6,990 bases of DNA from an uncultured Bacilli bacterium (GTDB lineage Bacteria > Bacillota_I > Bacilli_A > ML615J-28 > CAG-313), in the NCBI GenBank assembly GCA_904502205.1, contig CAJGDR010000050.1, positions 1 to 6,990 of the forward strand, given 5' to 3'. The position numbers and the translations under genes are program-made. Under the pieces are notes generated by a model. The model saw nothing but the letters and a program-made list of their open reading frames with translations. It made no database searches and was not told where the DNA came from. How positions within the stretch are numbered: the stretch's first letter is position 1; each line of letters starts with the position of its first letter. Below, piece by piece: positions 1 to 6,070 of this stretch.

Positions 1-446
1 AAGATGAAGAAAACATTATTATTTCAATGTATGCTTATAAACAAAATGTTAAGAAGATTGTTGCAAAAGTCAATAAAGAATCATTTGTTGGTTTAATGGA
101 ATCGATTGGTATGGCAACAATTGTATCACCAAAAGATATAATTGCTGATCGTATTGTTAGTTACATTCGTGCAAGAAATAATTCACGTGGAAGTAATATT
201 GTTACTTTATATAAACTAGTTAATAATAAAGTAGAAGCTTTAGAGTTTATTGCAAAACCTAAGAGTAAGGTTTTAAATAAACAATTAAAAGATATTAAGC
301 TAAAAGAAAAAGTATTAATTGCAGGTATTATTCGTAATGGTGAATCAATTATTCCAAATGGTGCTGATATGATTCAAGCTGACGACAATGTTATTGTTGT
401 TACTAATGGACAATATTTAGATGACCTTGATGATATTTTGGAGTAA
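1..446 (+). CDS. trkA: Trk K+ uptake regulatory subunit TrkA, C-terminal part (5' truncated)
   Basis: This is the C-terminal 147 residues of the cytoplasmic NAD(H)-binding RCK subunit that gates a TrkH/KtrB-type K+ channel. The frame is open from base 3, reading DEENIIIS before the first ATG at 27. That ATG is therefore internal, and the true start lies left of the window. The first part (about residues 1-55, with DEENIIIS followed by KKIVAKVN) resembles the end of a TrkA_N Rossmann domain. A typical RCK_C (TrkA_C) domain follows to the end, with the characteristic segment IPNGADMIQADDNVIVV. Full TrkA has two RCK pairs (about 450 residues) and KtrA has one (about 220); the visible part cannot separate them. 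The partner trkH begins 3 bases after the stop, so the two are surely co-transcribed and probably translationally coupled. The trkA symbol rests partly on the long TrkH partner. Confidence 0.9.
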   Translation, partial: DEENIIISMYAYKQNVKKIVAKVNKESFVGLMESIGMATIVSPKDIIADRIVSYIRARNNSRGSNIVTLYKLVNNKVEALEFIAKPKSKVLNKQLKDIKLKEKVLIAGIIRNGESIIPNGADMIQADDNVIVVTNGQYLDDLDDILE

Positions 447-452
447 GATATG
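440..452 (+). promoter_or_regulatory. Ribosome binding site and start of trkH inside the trkA end
   Basis: A GGAG Shine-Dalgarno at 440-443 lies in the last codons of trkA, 6 bases before the ATG at 450. It supports ATG 450 as the trkH start and suggests translational coupling within the trkA-trkH operon. Confidence 0.7.
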
Positions 453-1931
453 AATTACGCAATTATTCGAAATATTTTAGGGAAAATCATGACGCTTCTT
501 GCGTTTTTAATGATTTTGCCTATTGCAATATGTATTTGGTATAAAGAAGATCCTCGTAATTATTTAGCATTTATAATTCCGATGGTTTTATTATTTGTTA
601 TCGGACGACTTTTATATATAAAAAAAGCCGAAAGCAATCGTATCTTAGCACGTGAAGGTTTTGTTATAGTTGGTCTTTCATGGATAATTATGACATTATT
701 TGGATGTTTACCATATTTAATATCAGGTAATATGACAAACTTCTTTGATGCTTTTTTTGAAACAGCATCGGGGTTTACTACAACTGGTTCATCAATTGTA
801 ACTGATTATAGTACATTAGATCATAGTATTATGTTTTGGCGTAGCTTTGCTCACTGGATTGGTGGGATGGGAGTTTTAGTATTTATTCTTGCTATTATTC
901 CCGAATCAAAAGAAGGTTCATCAATGCATATTTTAAGAGCGGAGTCTCCAGGTCCTCAAGTTGGTAAACTTGTTTCCAAAATGCGTGTAACATCAAGAAT
1001 ACTATATTTAATTTATTTAATATTAACTATTGGTTTAATTTTAATTTTATGGCTAGGTCCAGATAAAAAAATGGATTTATTCAGAAGTATGATTTATTCG
1101 TTTGGAACAGCAGGAACTGGTGGATTATCGATTGATAATGGTGGATTGGAAACTTTTGCAAGATCAACGCAATATATTATTGCAACAGGAATGGTGATTT
1201 TTGCAATTAACTTTTCGATGTTTTATTTAATATTAGTTGGTAATTTAAAAGAAGTATTTAGAAATGAAGAACTACGATCATTTTTTATTATAGTTATAGT
1301 TAGTATTACTTTTATAACTTTAAATATTTTCTTTAAATTCAAAAACACAATTCAAGCAATTTCGTTTGAAGAAGCATTTAGACATTCTTATTTTCAAGTT
1401 GCTTCAATTATTTCAACTACCGGTTATTCGACAACTGACTTTTTAAAGTGGCCTTCAACATCTATAATGATTCTAATCTTTTTGACAGTAACGGGGGCTT
1501 GTGCTGGTTCAACAGCTGGTGGTTTAAAAATTACAAGATTAAATATTTTAGTAAAATCCGTTTTTAAGAAAATTAAAAATATGATAAGCCCAAGAAAAGT
1601 TGATGTAATTAAGATTGATGGTAAACCTATGTCAGATGAGTCAGTTAATGCTGTTGAGGGTTATTTAGTTGTTTATGTAGCAATTTTATTGTTAGGTGCA
1701 TTCTTGATTTCCTTTGATGGATATGACTTTGCAACTAACTTTACAGCATCTCTTACATGCGTCAGCAATGTAGGACCTGGTTATACTGATCTAGTTGGCC
1801 CTTATGGAAGTTTTGCGATATTCTCTAATTGGTCTAAATTTATATTAGCATTAGAAATGATTATTGGACGTTTAGAGTTCTTCCCAATCTTAGTTCTTTT
1901 TAATCCTAAAACTTGGAAAAAACGTGTATAA
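450..1931 (+). CDS. trkH: Trk-type K+ transporter membrane subunit TrkH
   Basis: This 493-residue integral membrane protein forms the K+-conducting pore of the Trk system, gated by TrkA. Its length matches TrkH (about 480-490) better than the shorter KtrB. An extra N-terminal pair of hydrophobic helices (about residues 12-30 and 38-56) precedes the four pore repeats, as in TrkH. All four selectivity-filter loops are visible: ASGFTTTGSS (106-115), GTAGTGGLS (219-227), ISTTGYSTTDF (321-331) and SNVGPGYTD (439-447), each with its filter glycine. The conserved CAGSTAGGLK loop (351-360) follows the third repeat. GRLEFFPILVLF (473-484) carries the conserved arginine of the last helix. The gene is intact and lies 3 bases after trkA, with a strong hairpin terminator directly behind it. 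Phe codons are mostly TTT, typical of a modestly expressed membrane protein here. Whether transport is H+- or Na+-coupled cannot be read from the sequence. Confidence 0.95.
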   Translation: MNYAIIRNILGKIMTLLAFLMILPIAICIWYKEDPRNYLAFIIPMVLLFVIGRLLYIKKAESNRILAREGFVIVGLSWIIMTLFGCLPYLISGNMTNFFDAFFETASGFTTTGSSIVTDYSTLDHSIMFWRSFAHWIGGMGVLVFILAIIPESKEGSSMHILRAESPGPQVGKLVSKMRVTSRILYLIYLILTIGLILILWLGPDKKMDLFRSMIYSFGTAGTGGLSIDNGGLETFARSTQYIIATGMVIFAINFSMFYLILVGNLKEVFRNEELRSFFIIVIVSITFITLNIFFKFKNTIQAISFEEAFRHSYFQVASIISTTGYSTTDFLKWPSTSIMILIFLTVTGACAGSTAGGLKITRLNILVKSVFKKIKNMISPRKVDVIKIDGKPMSDESVNAVEGYLVVYVAILLLGAFLISFDGYDFATNFTASLTCVSNVGPGYTDLVGPYGSFAIFSNWSKFILALEMIIGRLEFFPILVLFNPKTWKKRV

Positions 1932-1934
1932 AAT

Positions 1935-1963
1935 AAGATGTGTTAAAAACACATCTTTTTTTT
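1935..1963 (+). terminator. Rho-independent terminator of the trkA-trkH operon
   Basis: A perfect 10-bp stem AAGATGTGTT / AACACATCTT (1935-1944 and 1948-1957) closes a 3-base AAA loop and runs into eight T residues (1956-1963). It begins 3 bases after the trkH stop and separates the trk operon from pyk. Confidence 0.92.
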
Positions 1964-1978
1964 ATTAGGTTTTTAAAG

Positions 1979-2007
1979 TTGCAAAAAAAGGTAAAATTTG
2001 ATATAAT
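1979..2007 (+). promoter_or_regulatory. Promoter of pyk (sigma-A type, extended -10)
   Basis: The -35 is TTGCAA (1979-1984), followed by a 17-base spacer and a perfect -10 TATAAT (2002-2007). A TG dinucleotide at 1999-2000 makes it an extended -10. Transcription would start near 2014, leaving a leader of only about 15 bases. The Shine-Dalgarno AGAGGTGA (2017-2024) sits in that leader, 4 bases before the ATG. There is no room for a riboswitch. Confidence 0.85.
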
Positions 2008-2028
2008 AACATAGTTAGAGGTGAATAT

Positions 2029-3450
2029 ATGAATCTTAGAAAAACAAAAATCATATGCACAATAGGTCCTGCTATCGAAAATGAAAAAATGCTTTTAAAA
2101 ATGTTTGATGCAGGTATGAATGTAGCAAGACTTAATTTTTCTCATGGTAGTCATGAAGAATCAATAAGAAGAATTGAACTTATTAGAAACACATCAGAAA
2201 TCGCTAAAAAACATATTGGTATTATGTTGGATACAAAAGGTCCAGAAATCCGTGTTGGTGATTTTAAAGATGGTAGTTGTACATATAAAAAAGGTGATAT
2301 TGTAACTTTATACAAAGACGTTGTATTAGGTGATGAAAATGGCTTTTATGTTAATTGTAAAGAATTTTTCAACGATATCAATATCAATGATGAATTTTTA
2401 ATTGATGATGGTAAAATATCATTAGTCGTATTAGAAAAGTTTGAAAATGAACTTAAATGTAAGTTTAAAAATGGTGGTATAATTAAAAATAAAAAAGGTA
2501 TTAATGTTCCAGGCATTTCATTAACAATGCCATTTATATCAGAAAAAGATTATAATGATATTAAATTTGGTGTTGAAAATGGAGTTGACTTAATAGCACT
2601 ATCATTTGTTAGACACGCAGCAGATGTTTTAGAAGTAAGACAATTATTAGAGAAATTGAATGCTCCTAAAATTGAAATTATTTCAAAAATTGAAAACCAA
2701 GAAGCACTTGATAATATTGATGAAATCATTGAAGTAAGTGATGGAATAATGGTAGCACGTGGTGATTTAGGGGTTGAAGTTGCAACTGAATTAGTTCCAC
2801 TATATCAAAAACAAATTATCAAAAAAGCTAACCGTTTAGGTAAACCAGTTATTACTGCTACTCATATGATGGAATCAATGATTGAAGCACCAAGACCAAC
2901 AAGAGCTGAAGCGAGTGACGTTGCTAATGCTATATTAGATGGTAGTGATGCAATTATGTTAAGTGGTGAATCAGCAATTGGTAAATATCCAGTTCAAAGT
3001 GTTAAATATATGGACAAAATTGCAAGAACTGTAGAAGCTTCAATTAATTCTGCTGATCAACTTTATGACAATCAAAAATTTAACAATCATTCATTAAGTG
3101 ATGCAATCGGTGCTTGTATTGCTCAATGTTGTATTACTTTAAATAAAGTAGAAGCAATTTTTGCATTTACTGAAACTGGTGGTACAGCAAAACGTATTGG
3201 TAAATTTAGACCAAGTGCACCTATTATTGCATGTACTAATACACCTGAAACATGTCGTAGACTTAGTTATTATTGGGGTGTTTATCCAGTTATTACTGAA
3301 TATGTAAATGACGTTGATGATAGTGATATAATTGCAACAAAAGTTGCACATGAACTTGAAATTAAAAATGGCTCAAATATTATTTTAACTAATGGTTTTG
3401 GACAAAAACACGGTGTAACAAACACTATTAGAATTATTGAAGTTGAGTAA
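2029..3450 (+). CDS. pyk: Pyruvate kinase, short form, K+-dependent type
   Basis: This cytoplasmic glycolytic enzyme converts phosphoenolpyruvate and ADP to pyruvate and ATP. At 473 residues it is the classical three-domain form and lacks the extra C-terminal PEP-utiliser-like domain found in many Bacillus and Staphylococcus enzymes. The N-terminus has KTKIICTIGPA. The active site shows R34, N36 and S38 in ARLNFSHGS, D68TKGPE73, catalytic K220 with metal ligand E222 in ISKIEN, D246 in ARGDLGVE, and T278 in ATHMMESM. The B domain covers about 75-165. In the C domain, TETGGTAKRIGK (381-392) resembles the sugar-phosphate effector loop, so allosteric activation is plausible. Glu73 corresponds to Glu117 of rabbit muscle enzyme, the mark of K+-dependent pyruvate kinases; K+-independent ones carry Lys there. 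The gene has its own promoter and terminator. Confidence 0.97.
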   Translation: MNLRKTKIICTIGPAIENEKMLLKMFDAGMNVARLNFSHGSHEESIRRIELIRNTSEIAKKHIGIMLDTKGPEIRVGDFKDGSCTYKKGDIVTLYKDVVLGDENGFYVNCKEFFNDININDEFLIDDGKISLVVLEKFENELKCKFKNGGIIKNKKGINVPGISLTMPFISEKDYNDIKFGVENGVDLIALSFVRHAADVLEVRQLLEKLNAPKIEIISKIENQEALDNIDEIIEVSDGIMVARGDLGVEVATELVPLYQKQIIKKANRLGKPVITATHMMESMIEAPRPTRAEASDVANAILDGSDAIMLSGESAIGKYPVQSVKYMDKIARTVEASINSADQLYDNQKFNNHSLSDAIGACIAQCCITLNKVEAIFAFTETGGTAKRIGKFRPSAPIIACTNTPETCRRLSYYWGVYPVITEYVNDVDDSDIIATKVAHELEIKNGSNIILTNGFGQKHGVTNTIRIIEVE

Positions 3451-3453
3451 AAC

Positions 3454-3491
3454 AAAAACTATATTTGATAATTATCAAATATAGTTTTTTT
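3454..3491 (+). terminator. Rho-independent terminator of pyk
   Basis: A perfect 16-bp inverted repeat (3454-3469 with 3474-3489) has a 4-base loop AATT and a T-tract at 3485-3491. It starts 3 bases after the pyk stop. Only two of the 16 pairs are G-C, so it relies on length rather than G+C. Confidence 0.85.
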
Positions 3492-3513
3492 ATTAGATAA
3501 TAAAGCAATAATT

Positions 3514-3542
3514 TTGATTTTAATTTAATAGGATGTTATAAT
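3514..3542 (+). promoter_or_regulatory. Promoter of fucO (extended -10)
   Basis: TTGATT (3514-3519) is followed by a 17-base spacer and TATAAT (3537-3542), with TG at 3534-3535 forming an extended -10. The predicted leader is about 30 bases and carries AAAGGA (3564-3569), 9 bases before the ATG. A second TATAAT at 3548-3553 has only a poor -35 partner and is a less likely alternative. I see no clear cre or Rex operator. Confidence 0.8.
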
Positions 3543-3578
3543 AAACATATAATAAAAGAAAAGAAAGGAAAAATAATT

Positions 3579-4724
3579 ATGCCAAGATTTATACTTAATG
3601 AAACTTCATACCATGGATCAGGTGCTATTTTAAATATTGTTCCTGAATTAAATAATCGTGGTTTTAAAAAAGTGCTTGTTGTAACTGATCCAGATTTAGT
3701 TAAATTTGGAGTGTGTGGTAAAGTTACAGCTTTACTTGATGAGGCTAAAATTGAATATGCAGTATTTTCTGATATTCAAGCAAATCCAACTATTCAAAAT
3801 GTTTTAGATGGAGTAGAAGCTTTTAAAAAAGCTAATGCTGATTGTATTATAGCTGTTGGTGGTGGTTCATCAATGGATACAGCTAAAGCAGTAGGTATTA
3901 TTAATACTAATCCTGAATTTAGTGATGTACGTAGTTTAGAAGGTGTTGCACCTACTAAAAATCCTTGTACACCAATTATTGCTGTTCCTACAACAGCTGG
4001 TACTGCGGCTGAGGTAACAATTAATTATGTAATAACAGATGTTGAGAAAAATCGTAAAATGGTTTGTGTAGATACACATGACATTCCAGTTGTTGCAGTT
4101 GTTGATCCAGACATGATGGCTTCAATGCCAAAAGGCTTAACAGCAGCTACAGGTATGGATGCTTTAACACATGCTATTGAAGGTTACATTACAAAAGGTG
4201 CTTGGGCACTTTCTGATATGTTCCATCTTGAAGCAATTAGATTAATCGCTAAATCATTAAGAGGAGCAGTTGAAAATACTAAAGAAGGTCGTGAAGGCAT
4301 GGCTTTAGGACAATATGTAGCTGGAATGGGATTCTCAAATGTTGGACTTGGAATCGTTCATTCAATGGCTCACCCACTAGGTGCATTATATGATACACCA
4401 CATGGAATTGCAAATGCTATAATTTTACCAACTGTTATGGAATACAACGCACCTGAAACTGGTGAAAAATATCGTGAAATAGCTCGTGCTATGGGTGTTC
4501 AAAATGTTGATGCTATGTCACAAGATGAATATCGCAAGGCGGCTGTTGATGCTGTTAAAAAATTATCTCAAGATGTGGGAATTCCAACAACATTAAAAGA
4601 TATTGTTAAGAAAGAAGATATTCCATTCTTAGCTCAATCTGCGATGGATGATGCATGCCGTCCTGGTAATCCTAAAGAACCTACATTTGATGAAATTGTT
4701 AAATTATACGAATCATTAATGTAA
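3579..4724 (+). CDS. fucO: Lactaldehyde reductase / 1,2-propanediol oxidoreductase (Fe-dependent, group III ADH)
   Basis: This cytoplasmic NAD-dependent alcohol dehydrogenase interconverts lactaldehyde and 1,2-propanediol, the redox-balancing step of anaerobic fucose and rhamnose breakdown in E. coli. The 381 residues match FucO in length. The nucleotide-binding loop GGGSSMDTAKA lies at 94-104. Asp37 in VVTDPDL matches the residue that gives FucO its NAD preference. The Fe2+ ligands are D194, H198 (GMDALTHAIEGY), H261 (VHSMAHPLG) and H275 (TPHG), at the spacing of E. coli FucO (D196, H200, H263, H277). TTAGTAAEVTINYVITD and GQYVAGMGFSNVGLG are near-identical to the FucO segments as I recall them. 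Butanol- or ethanol-type iron ADHs are the alternative, but these motifs fit FucO better. No fucose or rhamnose genes are in view, so the physiological substrate may differ (glycolaldehyde, methylglyoxal-derived lactaldehyde). It is a single-gene transcription unit. Confidence 0.9.
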   Translation: MPRFILNETSYHGSGAILNIVPELNNRGFKKVLVVTDPDLVKFGVCGKVTALLDEAKIEYAVFSDIQANPTIQNVLDGVEAFKKANADCIIAVGGGSSMDTAKAVGIINTNPEFSDVRSLEGVAPTKNPCTPIIAVPTTAGTAAEVTINYVITDVEKNRKMVCVDTHDIPVVAVVDPDMMASMPKGLTAATGMDALTHAIEGYITKGAWALSDMFHLEAIRLIAKSLRGAVENTKEGREGMALGQYVAGMGFSNVGLGIVHSMAHPLGALYDTPHGIANAIILPTVMEYNAPETGEKYREIARAMGVQNVDAMSQDEYRKAAVDAVKKLSQDVGIPTTLKDIVKKEDIPFLAQSAMDDACRPGNPKEPTFDEIVKLYESLM

Positions 4725-4729
4725 TAAAC

Positions 4730-4769
4730 AAAGAGTTAACTTTTTAAAAAGAGAAAGTTAACTCTTTTT
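4730..4769 (+). terminator. Rho-independent terminator of fucO
   Basis: A 14-bp perfect stem AAAGAGTTAACTTT / AAAGTTAACTCTTT (4730-4743 and 4754-4767) has a 10-base loop and a short T-tract (4765-4769). It follows tandem in-frame TAA codons at 4722-4727. It isolates fucO from the downstream dehydrogenase gene. Confidence 0.88.
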
Positions 4770-4800
4770 ATTTATTATAATAAAAATATATTGATTATAT

Positions 4801-4829
4801 TTGCAATAAAAGCAAAAAAATGATATAAT
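4801..4829 (+). promoter_or_regulatory. Promoter of the Ldh2-family dehydrogenase gene (extended -10)
   Basis: TTGCAA (4801-4806), a 17-base spacer and a perfect TATAAT (4824-4829) with TG at 4821-4822 form a strong extended -10 promoter, almost the same as that of pyk. The start is expected near 4836, giving a leader of about 33 bases with AAAGGTGA (4855-4862), 6 bases before the ATG. The short inverted repeat TTTGC-N7-GCAAA (4800-4804 and 4812-4816) overlaps the -35 and could be an operator, but it is weak evidence. Confidence 0.85.
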
Positions 4830-4868
4830 AAGATGTAAAAAATATTAAAAATTGAAAGGTGAATATTT

Positions 4869-5990
4869 ATGGCTTATATTAATTATCCTCGTGAATTATT
4901 AGACAAATTTTGTATGGAGGCTTTCCAAAAATTTGGATTCACAGAACAAGAAAGTAGAATTATTGCTGACGTATTAATTATGTCAGATGACTTTGGTATT
5001 GAATCACATGGTATGCAACGTTTAGTTCGTTATCATAAAGGTATTGAAAATGGTTTAATCAAAGTTGAAGCAAAACCAGAAGTAGTTTTCGAAACTCCAA
5101 TTAGTGCTGTTATCGATGGACACTCAGGAATGGGACAACTTATTGGTCACTATGCTATGCAATTAGCAATCGAAAAAGCAAAACAATCTGGTGTTGGTAT
5201 CGTTACTGTTAGAAATTCTAACCACTATGGTATCGCTGGTTACTATGCAAAACTTGCTATGGACCAAGGTTTATTAGGATTCTCATCAACAAACAGTGAA
5301 GCTATCATGGTTCCAACTTTTGGTAAAAAAGCAATGTTAGGTTCTAACCCAATTGCAATTTGTGCACCAGCTGAACCATATCCATTTATCTTTGACGCAT
5401 CTACTACAGTTGTTACTCGTGGTAAACTTGAAATGTATAACAAAATGGGTAAAGAAATTCCAACTGGATGGGCAGTTAATAAATATGGTGAATCAAGCAA
5501 TAGTGCAAGAGAAGTTTTAGGAAATATTACAGCTCATGAAGGTGGCGGTATTGTTCCTCTTGGTGGAGATACAGAAGTTTTAGGAAGCCACAAAGGATAT
5601 GGTTATGGTATGCTTTGTGAATTATTCTCTTCTATCCTTTCTCAAGGTTATACTTCAGCTCACACAATGAAAAATGGATTCTCAGGAATTTGTCATGGAT
5701 TTATGGCAATTAACCCTGCATTCTTTGGTGATCCAGAAGCAATTAAAGCTCATTTCAGCAAATACTTACAAGAACTTCGTGAAAGTCCAAAAGCTGATGG
5801 TGCTGAACGTATTTACACTCATGGTGAAAAAGAAATGGAAGCTTGTGTAAGAGTTCAAAAAGAAGGTATTCGTGTTAACGAAAATACTGTAAAAGAAATG
5901 ATCGATATGGCTGAATATCTAGGAATGGATGTTAAAGCTTACTTTGGTGATTTCAAAGCAAGCGATGACAAATTCAAGAGTGCTTACTAA
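4869..5990 (+). CDS. Ldh2/malate dehydrogenase-family NAD(P)-dependent 2-hydroxyacid dehydrogenase
   Basis: This is a cytoplasmic oxidoreductase of the Ldh2/YbiC/AllD fold (Pfam Ldh_2), a family separate from classical LDH/MDH. Its members reduce 2-oxoacids (malate, lactate, ureidoglycolate, sulfolactate and others). At 373 residues it is slightly longer than the usual 330-360. Visible family motifs are IESHGMQRLVRYHKG (44-58, conserved H47), VRNSNHYGIAGYYA (114-127, H119), GSNPIA (158-163), FDASTT (175-180), RGKLE (184-188), IPTGWA (197-202), PLGG (230-233) and SHKGYGYGM (240-248). The basic residue usual just before the SHG motif (a DLRG-like sequence) is absent; the gene reads SDDFG. The C-terminal tail after about 310 (GAERIYTHGEKEME) seems to mark a distinct subfamily. 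Phe uses TTC in 10 of 19 codons, suggesting high expression. The larA gene follows, favouring lactate or a similar 2-hydroxyacid as substrate, but malate cannot be excluded. Confidence 0.85.
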   Translation: MAYINYPRELLDKFCMEAFQKFGFTEQESRIIADVLIMSDDFGIESHGMQRLVRYHKGIENGLIKVEAKPEVVFETPISAVIDGHSGMGQLIGHYAMQLAIEKAKQSGVGIVTVRNSNHYGIAGYYAKLAMDQGLLGFSSTNSEAIMVPTFGKKAMLGSNPIAICAPAEPYPFIFDASTTVVTRGKLEMYNKMGKEIPTGWAVNKYGESSNSAREVLGNITAHEGGGIVPLGGDTEVLGSHKGYGYGMLCELFSSILSQGYTSAHTMKNGFSGICHGFMAINPAFFGDPEAIKAHFSKYLQELRESPKADGAERIYTHGEKEMEACVRVQKEGIRVNENTVKEMIDMAEYLGMDVKAYFGDFKASDDKFKSAY

Positions 5991-6015
5991 AATATAATTT
6001 AAAATAAATAATTTA

Positions 6016-6049
6016 AATAAAATGTGCAAATTAACTTGCACATTTTATT
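6016..6049 (+). terminator. Intercistronic hairpin between the dehydrogenase gene and larA
   Basis: A 14-bp perfect stem (6016-6029 with 6036-6049, core ATGTGCAA / TTGCACAT) has the 6-base loop ATTAAC. The T-run is short and broken (TTTTATT, 6043-6049) and lies within the stem arm, so termination is probably partial. The larA Shine-Dalgarno starts 6 bases later, leaving no room for a promoter in between. The hairpin could reduce larA transcription or protect the upstream mRNA end. The only promoter-like element before it is a TATAAT at 5993-5998 without TG or a recognisable -35. Confidence 0.65.
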
Positions 6050-6054
6050 CTAGA

Positions 6055-6070
6055 AAAGGAGAAAAAAATG
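6055..6070 (+). promoter_or_regulatory. Ribosome binding site and start of larA
   Basis: AAAGGAG (6055-6061) lies 6 bases before ATG 6068 and is the closest match to the anti-Shine-Dalgarno in the window. It fixes the larA start, which also places the catalytic residues at the same numbers as in the Lactiplantibacillus plantarum enzyme. Confidence 0.88.

Noticed and set aside
27..446. ATG at base 27 as the start of a small independent protein
   Set aside because: The frame stays open to the left edge and the residues before the ATG continue the TrkA domain, so this is an internal Met of a truncated gene.
1932..2028. Riboswitch or RNA gene between trkH and pyk
   Set aside because: After the terminator only about 65 bases remain, taken up by the promoter and a leader of about 15 bases.
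3139..3351. 70-codon open frame on the minus strand within pyk
   Set aside because: It lies opposite the conserved C-terminal domain of pyruvate kinase, is low-complexity and Cys/Asn/Thr-rich, and has no ribosome site or recognisable motif; it is a shadow of pyk.
3464..3479. 16-bp palindrome TTTGATAATTATCAAA as a Fur- or PerR-like operator upstream of fucO
   Set aside because: It is part of the pyk terminator stem, lacks the central spacing of a Fur box, and lies well upstream of the fucO -35; termination explains it fully.
4021..4440. Alternative assignment of the iron ADH as butanol, glycerol or ethanol dehydrogenase
   Set aside because: Metal-ligand spacing, length and several long motifs agree with E. 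coli FucO; the broader family assignment is certain, but the other specificities fit less well.
3451..4868. Rex (TTGTTAA-type) or CcpA cre operators at the fucO and dehydrogenase promoters, expected for fermentation genes
   Set aside because: I read both intergenic regions for these motifs and found no convincing match; GTTAAC at 4735-4740 and 4757-4762 belongs to the fucO terminator arms.
5243..5500. 85-codon open frame on the minus strand within the Ldh2-family gene
   Set aside because: It is antisense to the motif-rich core of the dehydrogenase and shows no family features or start signals of its own.
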